A stretch of 51,358 bases of DNA from Saprospiraceae bacterium (GTDB lineage Bacteria > Bacteroidota > Bacteroidia > Chitinophagales > Saprospiraceae): contig JABDKX010000196.1 in assembly GCA_013001975.1 (NCBI GenBank), positions 1 through 51,358 of the forward strand, read 5' to 3'. The stretch's first letter is position 1, and each line of letters begins with the position of its first letter. Shown here one piece after another: positions 43,097-51,331 of the stretch. Under the pieces are notes generated by a model. The model made no database searches, had not been told where the DNA came from, and saw only the letters and a program-made list of their open reading frames with translations. Both the position numbers and the translations under genes were made by a program.

Positions 43097-44689
43097 CTAA
43101 ATTATAAACACTTTAAAATCTTTATCAAAAGGATTCATTTGAGGCAACATATCAGCAATAATGTCTTCTCCATATTTAGATATAAATTCGAAAATATTGT
43201 CGTGTCTTTCTTGTAATCCTTGAGGAAATAATTTCAGTTTCAGTTTTTTAATCCTATTGATTTGAACTTGTTCTTTTTGTTTAACAGATTTCGTCAACTT
43301 GCTTTCAATATAACTAATTGACTTCAAAGACTTTGCGCATTCTGATTGGACCGTTTTGATTAAGGTTGAATCAATTGTCTTAGAAAGATTTTCTATCTTT
43401 TTAAATATGTTTTCTAATTCAGATTTGCTTTCATTTAAATTGATATCAGGATTATCAGATTGTGAAATATAAATTTTTATGAGTTCGTTTTCATCTTCAA
43501 AAATGTCGTCCAGCTTAAATCCCAATTTATTAATTTGTTGAACTTGTTGTTCCGAGATAATCAGACCTGAGTTTCTCCTTATCAACATTGGAAAGGGTAG
43601 TCCAAAATGATTAAATTGTGTTTTGCGTTCCATCCAATAAGCTAATTCACCGCCGCCACCTATATAAGCTAAATTTGGTAAAATCAATTCTTGAAATAAT
43701 GGTCTTGTAATGACATTGGGGCTAAATTTTTCAGGATGGTTTTCTATTTCCACCATCATTTCAGATTTAGATAATGACCTATCAGTATCAAGTATAGAAA
43801 AACGATCTTCTGTTTGTTCTATTCTGTGACGACCGTTTCCAGTTAAATAGAAAAAATTAATTTTACGCGCATAGGCTTGTTTTTTGAAACCAATATTTTC
43901 TATTTCAGATTGGGTTGCTTCAACTAAAGATTGACTCGGTTGGTTGAAGATTTCTTCCTTAATAATGGGCGTAAATGCTTTTTTTAATTTTCTATCGTCC
44001 ATTCTCAAAATGACAAGACCAAATTTATCAAATAGGAGGTGGGTTAATTTAAATGAAAATTCTCCATAGGAAGAAGCATTATTGATTACTTCTTTTATAC
44101 TTGAAAGTAGGTTATTGACTTTTGATTTTTCTCCTAAGATTTTTACCAACTCATTGAATACATCCATGAGTCCGTTTGTATCCATCCGACCAACGGCGCC
44201 TTGCTGTGCATTATGCCATTCTATTTTTTTATTATAAATATGAAAATGGTTGATTTCATCGAAGTCATGATCTTCTCCACCGATTACGAAAACAGGAACG
44301 AAATGATTATCAGGAAAATCTGTTTGTAGCTGATTACACAGGTTTATTGTTGATAATATTTTATAAACATAGTACAATGGTCCAGTGAAAAGACTTGGTT
44401 GGTGAGCCGTTGTGATGGAAAAACAATTGTCTTGATCAATGCTATCAATATGATTCTGAGTTTTAGATGAGCAAATTATATCCTCATATTGTGCTTTAAT
44501 AACAGTTTTAAGCAGTTGTCTATCTATGCCAAATTCCTTACGTTGAGCAATGACTTTAGGAAATTCATTATAATCAAAATCATAATTAAGGAAATTTTTA
44601 AAAATAGTCGATTTGGTATAGTATGCTGAGTCTCGATCGGATAAAGATTGGACCTTATTGATAGCAATATTTTTAATTTTCATGCTCAT
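43097..44689 (-). CDS. bshC: Bacillithiol biosynthesis cysteine-adding enzyme BshC
   Basis: This 530-residue BshC protein adds cysteine to GlcN-malate in the last step of bacillithiol synthesis. The Rossmann-like core has TTAHQPSLFTGPLYYVYKIL and PVFVIGGEDHDFDEINH, the family signature with the HxGH-like elements. A long coiled-coil insert (about 400-480) and a C-terminal segment QGLQERHDNIFEFI follow. Its presence implies the organism uses bacillithiol as low-molecular-weight thiol. BshA and BshB genes lie outside the window. Confidence 0.94.
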   Translation of the reverse strand: MSMKIKNIAINKVQSLSDRDSAYYTKSTIFKNFLNYDFDYNEFPKVIAQRKEFGIDRQLLKTVIKAQYEDIICSSKTQNHIDSIDQDNCFSITTAHQPSLFTGPLYYVYKILSTINLCNQLQTDFPDNHFVPVFVIGGEDHDFDEINHFHIYNKKIEWHNAQQGAVGRMDTNGLMDVFNELVKILGEKSKVNNLLSSIKEVINNASSYGEFSFKLTHLLFDKFGLVILRMDDRKLKKAFTPIIKEEIFNQPSQSLVEATQSEIENIGFKKQAYARKINFFYLTGNGRHRIEQTEDRFSILDTDRSLSKSEMMVEIENHPEKFSPNVITRPLFQELILPNLAYIGGGGELAYWMERKTQFNHFGLPFPMLIRRNSGLIISEQQVQQINKLGFKLDDIFEDENELIKIYISQSDNPDINLNESKSELENIFKKIENLSKTIDSTLIKTVQSECAKSLKSISYIESKLTKSVKQKEQVQINRIKKLKLKLFPQGLQERHDNIFEFISKYGEDIIADMLPQMNPFDKDFKVFII

Positions 44690-44800
44690 TGCATTTTACG
44701 GCAGCAAAAGTAGCTATTAAAATGACAGATATTTGAGTTACTGTCACATATTATTATGCATGAGATTACGTGAGTGAAAGAAATTTGTTCAAATAAGTAT

Positions 44801-44834
44801 AAAAAAAGAAAGAGGTTGCGAAAAGCAACCTCTT
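44801..44834 (-). terminator. Minus-strand terminator in the bshC-purM spacer
   Basis: A perfect 10-bp stem (AAGAGGTTGC with GCAACCTCTT) with a 5-base loop is followed on the minus strand by TTTCTTTTTTT. No annotated minus-strand gene ends here, so it implies a short unannotated transcript. Confidence 0.65.
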
Positions 44835-44940
44835 AACAGGGCAATATTTAAAAAATCAGTTAAATCTTTGGCTTAAAAAGCCTTATTTCTCTCGGTTCTG
44901 TGTAATAGATACAAGAAGTTGAAGAAACGTTGCCTGATAT
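44801..44940 (-). ncRNA. Candidate small RNA upstream of bshC
   Basis: The spacer 44690-45015 has no protein gene. On the minus strand CAGGCAA (44936-44930) can pair with TTGCCCTG (44844-44837), enclosing a GGCTT/AAGCC hairpin (44870-44882), and the strong terminator follows directly. That arrangement fits a structured RNA of about 130-140 bases. No match to a known RNA family is recognised and no clear -7 box is seen, so the 5' end is a guess. A leader of purM on the plus strand is the alternative. Confidence 0.35.
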
Positions 44941-45015
44941 TTAAAAAAAAATGAAAAAAATTAATAATTATGCGCTTTTATAGTGAAATCAAGCATTTTA
45001 AGTCATATTTGAGCC

Positions 45016-46188
45016 ATGGGAGATCCTAAAAGATACGAGTTGAGAGGTGTTTCTGCCTCAAAATCCGAAGTGCATTCAGCAATCAAGAATTTAGACAAGG
45101 GGTTATATCCTTTAGCATTTTGTAAAATCCTTCCAGATTTTACGGGCGGTGACGATAATTATGCCAACATCATGCACGCAGATACAGCTGGTACCAAGAC
45201 AAGTTTGGCATATGCTTATTGGAAGGAGACAGGTGATTTATCGGTTTGGAAAGGCATAGCTCAAGATGCCATTGTCATGAATCTCGATGATATGGCTTGT
45301 ATTGGCATTACTTCTGATATTTTGCTTTCAAGTACAATAGGCAGAAATAAAAATATCATTCCAGGAGAAGTCATTGCACGTTTGATTAATGGTACCGTGG
45401 AATTTGTTGAAATGTTAAAACCTCACGGCATTCAAATACATTTGGCAGGCGGCGAAACAGCAGACGTCGGAGACATCGTTAGAACAATCGATGTAGGTTT
45501 TACCGCTTATGCAAGAGAAAAGAAATCTAACCTCATAATAAATAATATTCAAGCAGGAGATGTCATTGTAGGCTTAGCATCTTATGGTCAAAGTTCCTAT
45601 GAAGATGAGTATAATGGTGGCATGGGCAGTAATGGTTTGACTTCTGCCAGACACGATGTATTTGATAAAGAGTACCGAGATAAATATCCTGATACGTTTG
45701 ATCCTAATTCTCCGATTGACTTAATGTATTCTGGATCAAAAAAATTAACCGATAAAATTGAGATTGGAAATGAAAGCATTGATCTGGGGAAGTTAGTATT
45801 ATCTCCGACGAGGACTTTTTTACCAGTTATTAAAAAAGTATTAGACAACTATCGAGATCAAATCAGTGGTATTATCCACAACACAGGTGGTGCTCATACC
45901 AAGGTTAAGAAATTTGCTCCCAAGAAGAAAATTATCAAAAACAATTTGTTGCCAATCCCTCCTTTATTTAAACTGATACAAGAAATATCTGGGTCTTCCT
46001 GGAAAGAAATGTATCAGGTTTTTAATATGGGAACGCGATTGGAATTCTATACTGATAAGGCAACAGCTCAAGGCATAATCGATATCTCTAAATCATTTAA
46101 TATTGACGCTCAGATAATTGGTCACGTTGAAGAGGGTAGTCAATCAGAAGTAGAAGTACATCATGAAAATGAAGTCTTTAAATATTAA
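45016..46188 (+). CDS. purM: Phosphoribosylformylglycinamidine cyclo-ligase (AIR synthase), long Bacteroidota form
   Basis: This is a purine-pathway AIR synthase-type enzyme of 390 residues, longer than the 340-350 of most bacteria and matching the Bacteroidota form. The N-terminal half has MHADTAGTKTSLAYAYW, then AQDAIVMNLDDMACIGI and HLAGGETADVGDIVRTID with the ATP/Mg residues. The C-terminal half has GIIHNTGGAHTKVKKF and VFNMGTRLEFY. The substrate FGAM is inferred from the family. The purB gene lies nearby on the other strand. Confidence 0.92.
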   Translation: MGDPKRYELRGVSASKSEVHSAIKNLDKGLYPLAFCKILPDFTGGDDNYANIMHADTAGTKTSLAYAYWKETGDLSVWKGIAQDAIVMNLDDMACIGITSDILLSSTIGRNKNIIPGEVIARLINGTVEFVEMLKPHGIQIHLAGGETADVGDIVRTIDVGFTAYAREKKSNLIINNIQAGDVIVGLASYGQSSYEDEYNGGMGSNGLTSARHDVFDKEYRDKYPDTFDPNSPIDLMYSGSKKLTDKIEIGNESIDLGKLVLSPTRTFLPVIKKVLDNYRDQISGIIHNTGGAHTKVKKFAPKKKIIKNNLLPIPPLFKLIQEISGSSWKEMYQVFNMGTRLEFYTDKATAQGIIDISKSFNIDAQIIGHVEEGSQSEVEVHHENEVFKY

Positions 46189-46203
46189 TGCACAATAGGC
46201 ATT

Positions 46204-46578
46204 TTATTCCTCTTCACTGCTGCCCATAAAATCTTCAATAATTTCCTTGCCTTCATTCATCACGTTTTTTAGAGTGGAAGATTTATCAAGAAGTTCGTCT
46301 GCGAGGTCGGACGTTATCTCTTTACCTTTATCGACAACTTTATCTACTTGCTCTTTTATGTTTTCGATGGTAACATTTTCATCTATTACATCTTTGGTTT
46401 TTTGGTAAATTGTTCCCGCTTTTTCAACAACATTTCCCGTAGACTCTTTTACAGAATCTACCGCATTGGCTATATACTCTTTTTCTAGAACATCGTCAAT
46501 GAAATCCATAGACTTTCCTACTGATTCGGTTGCTTTTTTACCTGACTTAAATAAGGCTTTAAATATTTTAGTAATCAT
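46204..46578 (-). CDS. Small amphipathic helical protein (YtxH/LEA-like)
   Basis: This is a 124-residue protein of unknown function. Nearly all of it is predicted amphipathic helix, with 11-residue-like periodicity rich in Lys, Glu, Val and Asp (AVDSVKESTGNVVEKAG, EQVDKVVDKGKEITSDLA). This resembles YtxH or late-embryogenesis-abundant proteins, which coat membranes or protect against desiccation. The N-terminus is basic and weakly hydrophobic, without a clear signal peptide. It converges on purM with 15 bases between the stops. Confidence 0.7.
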   Translation of the reverse strand: MITKIFKALFKSGKKATESVGKSMDFIDDVLEKEYIANAVDSVKESTGNVVEKAGTIYQKTKDVIDENVTIENIKEQVDKVVDKGKEITSDLADELLDKSSTLKNVMNEGKEIIEDFMGSSEEE

Positions 46579-46714
46579 TAAGATTTATTGAATGGTGATT
46601 TTATAATTATTCAACCAAACTTTTACTAACTAAGTTCATAATGGTTTATAATATTAATTTTAGGATAACATTAATCAACATAGCCAGTAGTCCAGATAGT
46701 TTTTGCTTTATATT

Positions 46715-48046
46715 CTAAAAGTATCCAACATAGTTATGTGGTGTAATAGCAGACAACTCATCCTTGATGCTTTGTGGGACATTCAATTCATTTATAAAAT
46801 TACGAATTGATGCCTTGTTTATTTTTCCATGACCTCTGGTTAATGCTTTTAGTGCTTCGTAAGGTTTAGGGTATGCTTCTCTTCGTAATATATTTTGGAT
46901 TGCTTCAGCTACAACAGCCCAATTATTTTCAAGATCTTCATTTAACTTATCTTCATTTAGAATTATCTTATTTAACCCTTTTAATAATGACTTGAACGCT
47001 ATGCCAGTATGCGCAAACGGTACACCAATATTTCTAAGAACGGTACTGTCTGTCAAATCTCTTTGTAATCTTGAAATGGGTAGTTTATCTGCTAAGAAAG
47101 CAAACACAGCATTGGCCATTCCTAAATTGCCTTCAGCATTTTCAAAATCTATTGGGTTAACTTTATGAGGCATTGCTGAAGAACCAACTTCATTAGCGAT
47201 CACTTTTTGTTTAAAGTAATCCATGCTTATATATGTCCAAATGTCTCGTGCCAAGTCAATGAAAATAGTATTGATTCTAGATAGGTTTTGACAAATAGCA
47301 GCTATGTGGTCATAATGGGCAATTTGAGTGGTCATCTGAGATCTCTGAAGACCTAAGTAATCTTTGACAAATTTATCTCCAAAAGCAGGCCAATCTACAG
47401 TTGGAAACGATACTTTATGTGCATTGTAATTTCCAGTAGCTCCGCCGAATTTTGCCTTAATCGGTAAATTTTTTATAAGCGATAATTGATCTTCCACTCT
47501 TTCAACAAATACCAATATTTCTTTACCAACAGTGGTAGGACTTGCAGCTTGTCCGTGTGTTCGAGCAAGTAAAGGAATGCCTTTATATTCCGCGGCAAGA
47601 TTTTTTAGTTTTTCAATTACTGACGATAATTCAGGATAGTAGATGTCTTCCAAGTAATCTTTGATCATCAGTGGGGTAGCTGTGTTATTGATGTCTTGAG
47701 AAGTCAATGCAAAATGAACCCATTCTAAATGTGCATCTAGACCTAGTTTGGTCATTTCATTTTTTACATAGTATTCAACAGCTTTTACATCATGATTGGT
47801 GACTTTCTCTTTATCCTTGATAAATCTTGCGCTTTCATCATTGAAGTTTGAAAAAATGCTTTTAATCTCCTCTTTCTTATCGGAAAGTGCTGATAATTGT
47901 GGGATATCACTTTCTATAAGTGCAATAAGGTAAGCTACTTCGACTCTAACACGGTACTTGATTAGAGCGTATTCAGAAAAATATTCTTGGAGAGCGATGG
48001 TTTTATTGTGGTATCTGCCATCTATAGGTGTTACAGCTTTGAGCAT
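46715..48046 (-). CDS. purB: Adenylosuccinate lyase
   Basis: This fumarase/aspartase-superfamily lyase, 443 residues, acts twice in purine synthesis (SAICAR and adenylosuccinate cleavage). The opening AVTPIDGRYHNKTIALQEYF and the signature SSAMPHKVNPIDFENAEGN (with the mobile-loop Ser) are diagnostic. LARTHGQAASPTTVGKE contains the general-acid His. The layout follows the E. coli type, with DGRY and the Q-R-D-L-T-D-S segment. It is monocistronic, preceded by a 46-base divergent spacer to the DUF4442 frame. Confidence 0.96.
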   Translation of the reverse strand: MLKAVTPIDGRYHNKTIALQEYFSEYALIKYRVRVEVAYLIALIESDIPQLSALSDKKEEIKSIFSNFNDESARFIKDKEKVTNHDVKAVEYYVKNEMTKLGLDAHLEWVHFALTSQDINNTATPLMIKDYLEDIYYPELSSVIEKLKNLAAEYKGIPLLARTHGQAASPTTVGKEILVFVERVEDQLSLIKNLPIKAKFGGATGNYNAHKVSFPTVDWPAFGDKFVKDYLGLQRSQMTTQIAHYDHIAAICQNLSRINTIFIDLARDIWTYISMDYFKQKVIANEVGSSAMPHKVNPIDFENAEGNLGMANAVFAFLADKLPISRLQRDLTDSTVLRNIGVPFAHTGIAFKSLLKGLNKIILNEDKLNEDLENNWAVVAEAIQNILRREAYPKPYEALKALTRGHGKINKASIRNFINELNVPQSIKDELSAITPHNYVGYF

Positions 48047-48137
48047 CCTTTTTTTTGTGCAAAAATAAACGATTAAATAATATTCTTTTTGGATGTGTAA
48101 ATATTATAGCAATACTTACATTTACAACAAAAAAGAA

Positions 48138-48602
48138 ATGAACTTCATTTTAGAAACATATAATAAATTAAAAGACCAAGAAGGTGGGTTAAAACAGTTT
48201 TCTGATACAGTTTGCGAGATAACGCCCTATTTTAAAACAATTGATCCATTAGTTATAGAATTAAGACCCGGTTTTGGTAAATGGTCCATGAAAAAGGTGA
48301 AGTCTGTGGAAAATCATTTAGGAACAGTTCATGCTATTGCGATGTGTAATTTGGCAGAAGTTGTAGCTGGATTAACAACTGAGGTTTCAGTTCCAAGCCA
48401 TAAAAGATGGATACCGGTCGGCATGGAAGTTCAATATTTAAAGAAAGCAAAAACTGATCTTGTGGGATCTTGTTTTTTTGAAAATATAGACTGGGAAACA
48501 ATTGAAATATTAAAAGTGCCTGTTGTTATTAGAGATGAAGATGATCAAGAAGTGGTAAAAGCTTTAATTTCAATGAAAATTTCTGATAAAAAGAAGGATT
48601 AA
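48138..48602 (+). CDS. DUF4442 hotdog-fold protein, putative thioesterase
   Basis: This is a hotdog-fold protein of 154 residues from ATG 48138; the frame opens at 48093 but the extra residues are not family-like. A TACATTTA -7-like element at about 48117 also favours the later start. DUF4442 features are NHLGTVHAIAMCNLAEVVAGL (central helix) and the final strands RDEDDQEVVKALISMKI. Hotdog proteins of this group may hydrolyse acyl-CoA, but the acidic catalytic residue is not certain here. It is monocistronic. Confidence 0.85.
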   Translation: MNFILETYNKLKDQEGGLKQFSDTVCEITPYFKTIDPLVIELRPGFGKWSMKKVKSVENHLGTVHAIAMCNLAEVVAGLTTEVSVPSHKRWIPVGMEVQYLKKAKTDLVGSCFFENIDWETIEILKVPVVIRDEDDQEVVKALISMKISDKKKD

Positions 48603-48857
48603 AATTAACCGTTTTATAGACTATAATAAATTACGATTTCTTTTAATATGTCCATTTTATTAATTAAACATATACTATGTTAGTTGCAAGCGTAATAAAA
48701 TGGGGCTAAATGATTTTTCAATATTGTAAAATGCATGTCCTAAAGTCTATATATAATAGATTAAATTGTAGAAAAACTCTATTTATCTTGCGAGGCGTGT
48801 GGTACAAACTTCTCAAAAAACTTGGTAAAATTCCTATACATATTTGTAAGTAAGAAT

Positions 48858-48881
48858 AAAAAAAGAGGCAAAATGCCTCTT
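48858..48881 (-). terminator. Minus-strand terminator in the 48.6-49.2 kb spacer
   Basis: AAGAGGCA and TGCCTCTT form an 8-bp stem with a 3-base loop. On the minus strand seven T follow. As with the bshC spacer, no annotated gene precedes it on that strand. Confidence 0.65.
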
Positions 48882-48899
48882 GTTTAAATCTTAGTCGGT

Positions 48900-48959
48900 T
48901 TAAATACCTTCTGTCCAATCTTCAATGATTTCTAGAAGGAAAGTAATAATTTCTATCAT
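48900..48959 (-). CDS. Possible 19-residue peptide before a terminator
   Basis: The minus strand encodes MIEIITFLLEIIEDWTEGI and a TAA. The peptide is acidic and amphipathic, with a hydrophobic N-terminal half. The stop is 18 bases from the stem of a good terminator. So short a frame can arise by chance; only its position makes it worth listing. A small RNA without translation is the alternative. Confidence 0.25.
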   Translation of the reverse strand: MIEIITFLLEIIEDWTEGI

Positions 48960-49031
48960 CCAGGTAGATTTTTAGTTAGTGAATTAGGGAGTAAACGGCA
49001 ATTTTCATACCTAATTCGAATGAATTTCAAC

Positions 49032-49068
49032 GGTATGATCAAAATTAAAAGTAATTTATGATCATACC
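49032..49068. repeat. 16-bp near-perfect hairpin in the 48.6-49.2 kb spacer
   Basis: GGTATGATCA-AAATTA pairs with TAATTT-(A)-TGATCATACC around AAAG with a single bulged A. The spacer 48603-49156 (554 bases) otherwise holds a minus-strand terminator, a possible 19-codon frame and no other supported feature. The element could be an operator or a processed RNA stem. Confidence 0.5.
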
Positions 49069-49156
49069 ATTTTCAAATTTAATTATTTTCGCAATGAAAT
49101 ATCAAGTAAGATAGATTCATATTTATTTACTATATTACTGAATATCAACAAGTTGC

Positions 49157-50566
49157 ATGAAAAATCTACTTTCTGACTTAGCCAAAACTCGCAATGATCT
49201 TTGTTTGAACAATGTTACAAATACGATAAAAGAGCAACTACCCGACAAACAAAAACACATATTGAAGCGGATTCTATTAGGAGAATCGGAACAAAAGATA
49301 GCAACTTCCTTATTTAACACTGGTCCTTCAGGCCGAAGTTTTCAATTAGCAAAGTCGCAACTAATTGATCAATTACTCTACATGATTCCGTATATAAACG
49401 GCGGAGATAAAATTCAAAAAGAAAAATTAAAGGTTTATCGGTATTTAACTGCTGTCAGGGTTTTTGAGTTATTCGGGCTCCAATCTTTGTTGGTCCGTGT
49501 TGCAAATAAAACATTAAAAAAATGTGAGACTTATCATATGTGGTATGAAGCCACTCATTTAGCAAGGTTACTGTCAACTCATTATGCAGTATTTGATATA
49601 GATATAAAAAAAGCAGAGAATTATAATGCCTTATGTATAAACTACTGTCATGCCTACCAAGATGAAATTGAATTCAGATGGGCTTATGCGCTGGTCAGAA
49701 ATCATTTCAGAGAAAAAGGGGAATCAAGTGACCACAATTTTATAAAGGAAATTGGTGATGGTTTACAACCCAAGCTTAAGAAGAATAATATGCGATGTAA
49801 TTTTTTCTATTACATTATTCGATATACAGAATACTATACGCGACAAGATTATAATCAAGCTATTAAGTTATTGCATGAAGCTTTAGATTACTTTAATACC
49901 TTGTCTTATGATCATACATTGGCAAAGAATTTTTTCATATCAAATTTGATTAAAGTATACCTAGAGGTCAATGAATTTGATAAGGCAGAAGATATTATTA
50001 ATCAATTTTTAAAAACCTCAGATAAAGTAAGCTTACAAACCTTTAAATACAAAGAATTACTTTTTAGAATAAAAATTCATTCCCAAGCTTATCAAGAAGC
50101 AGAAGAGTTGCTACAATATTTAAATAAAAACAAGAAGAGGTTCAATGAGCCGGATCTTAAGGATCGGATGCTGATCTATGAACTGTATATCAATCTGCTT
50201 AAAGGAAACAATATAAATTTCAGAAAGCTACGATATCGTTTTAATCGATTAAATAAGGAGAAAGAAGAGCTTTTAATTCCTTTTAAAATTGGAGAAATTG
50301 CCTACATGTACTTATATGAAAATGATAAGCTCTACGATAAGTTAGACGCACTGAATCAATATGCTTACAGAGTTTTAAAGCATAAGAAATTTAAACGTAC
50401 GGCATTATTTATAAAAATCATTACTCAAATAATGACTGATAAACCTTATGATTTAAATGAATTAACGGCTTCAACAGAAATGTCTAACAGTTTGATTGAG
50501 CTTGTGAATTATAATCATCTTATAAGTTTTCTATTGGAAAAGGAACAAGTCAGACAAAGTGCTTAG
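49157..50566 (+). CDS. Helical-repeat (TPR-like) protein of unknown function
   Basis: This is a 469-residue cytoplasmic protein without signal peptide or membrane helix. Residues about 30-75 (ILKRILLGESEQKIATSLFN...LAKSQLIDQLLYMI) look like a compact helical module that superficially recalls a LuxR-type helix-turn-helix. The rest is a solenoid of TPR-like hairpins (for example QDYNQAIKLLHEALDYFNTL and NEFDKAEDIINQFLKTSD), rich in Tyr, Lys and Asn. It has no catalytic motif. It lies 14 bases before an AhpD-like frame, but that gene probably has its own promoter. Confidence 0.75.
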   Translation: MKNLLSDLAKTRNDLCLNNVTNTIKEQLPDKQKHILKRILLGESEQKIATSLFNTGPSGRSFQLAKSQLIDQLLYMIPYINGGDKIQKEKLKVYRYLTAVRVFELFGLQSLLVRVANKTLKKCETYHMWYEATHLARLLSTHYAVFDIDIKKAENYNALCINYCHAYQDEIEFRWAYALVRNHFREKGESSDHNFIKEIGDGLQPKLKKNNMRCNFFYYIIRYTEYYTRQDYNQAIKLLHEALDYFNTLSYDHTLAKNFFISNLIKVYLEVNEFDKAEDIINQFLKTSDKVSLQTFKYKELLFRIKIHSQAYQEAEELLQYLNKNKKRFNEPDLKDRMLIYELYINLLKGNNINFRKLRYRFNRLNKEKEELLIPFKIGEIAYMYLYENDKLYDKLDALNQYAYRVLKHKKFKRTALFIKIITQIMTDKPYDLNELTASTEMSNSLIELVNYNHLISFLLEKEQVRQSA

Positions 50567-50593
50567 TTAATGCATGATATTTGATTAAGGAAA

Positions 50594-50601
50594 TATATCT
50601 T
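50594..50601 (+). promoter_or_regulatory. Candidate -7 box for the AhpD-like gene
   Basis: In the stretch ATATATCTTCGCGG, TATCTTCG differs from TAnnTTTG at one position and lies about 22 bases before the ATG at 50623. The position is accurate to within a base or two. Confidence 0.35.
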
Positions 50602-50622
50602 CGCGGCATAAAACTTAAAGAT

Positions 50623-51222
50623 ATGAATAAACCGCTTGTTACACCAATAGATAAAAATTCGAGTGAAGAAAGTGCTGAAATGGCTAGATTTTATGAAGAA
50701 ACTTTGGGCTTCACCCCTAATAGTTTATTTACCATGATGAGAAGACCTCGTATCGCAAGAGCTTTCTTGGAAATGAATCAAGCTGTGATGGAAAATAAAG
50801 GTAGGGTAACCAGCTCGTTGAAGAGGTTATTAGCTTATATTTCAAGTAGGACTGCTGGATGCAGGTATTGTGAAGCACATGCCATCAGAGCCGCTGATCG
50901 ATATGGATCAGAACAAGACAAATTGAATAATATTTGGGACTATAAAACCTATGATGCTTTCTCTGAAGCGGAAAGAGCTGTTTTTGATTTTGCCATAGCC
51001 GCAAGTTCAATTCCCAATGGGGTGGATGATGCGATTGCCGATAACCTAAGAAAATATTGGGATGAAGGAGAGATTGTCGAAATTCTTGGAGTCATCGCTC
51101 TATTTGGATACCTGAACAGATGGAATGATAGCATGGGGACTCAGTTAGAAGAACCAGCAGCAGATGATGGCAACAAATATTTAGGAAAAAACGGTTGGTC
51201 AAGAGGAAAGCACCAATACTAA
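50623..51222 (+). CDS. Carboxymuconolactone decarboxylase / AhpD-like family protein
   Basis: This is an all-helical AhpD-like protein of 199 residues from ATG 50623. The frame extends to a TTG at 50581, but a -7-like element lies inside that extension. The redox motif is TAGCRYCEAHAIRAADRYG, with a C-x-x-C-x-x-H site as in peroxidase-related alkylhydroperoxidase proteins. The later segment FSEAERAVFDFAIAASSIPN is also typical of this subgroup. It may reduce peroxides or act as a protein disulfide reductase; the partner is unknown. A terminator follows. Confidence 0.9.
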   Translation: MNKPLVTPIDKNSSEESAEMARFYEETLGFTPNSLFTMMRRPRIARAFLEMNQAVMENKGRVTSSLKRLLAYISSRTAGCRYCEAHAIRAADRYGSEQDKLNNIWDYKTYDAFSEAERAVFDFAIAASSIPNGVDDAIADNLRKYWDEGEIVEILGVIALFGYLNRWNDSMGTQLEEPAADDGNKYLGKNGWSRGKHQY

Positions 51223-51304
51223 GAATCGAAGCTACCAGAATATTCAGGTTAAATAAATTTGGACTTGGAAAATAATTTGAATTATTGATCAAATTACAAT
51301 TACT

Positions 51305-51331
51305 AGGCTCAGTTAAGCTGGGTCTTTTTTT
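51305..51331 (+). terminator. Rho-independent terminator after the AhpD-like gene
   Basis: AGGCTCAG pairs with CTGGGTCT (8 bp with two G-T wobbles) around TTAAG and runs into a T tract at 51325-51331. Confidence 0.8.

Noticed and set aside
44866-44940. Short peptide frames within the candidate small RNA
   Set aside because: No ATG, GTG or TTG start follows the upstream stops in the best-looking frame.
44801-45015. Purine riboswitch upstream of purM
   Set aside because: The hairpins lack the conserved loop sequences of purine riboswitches, and the T-rich tail is on the minus strand.
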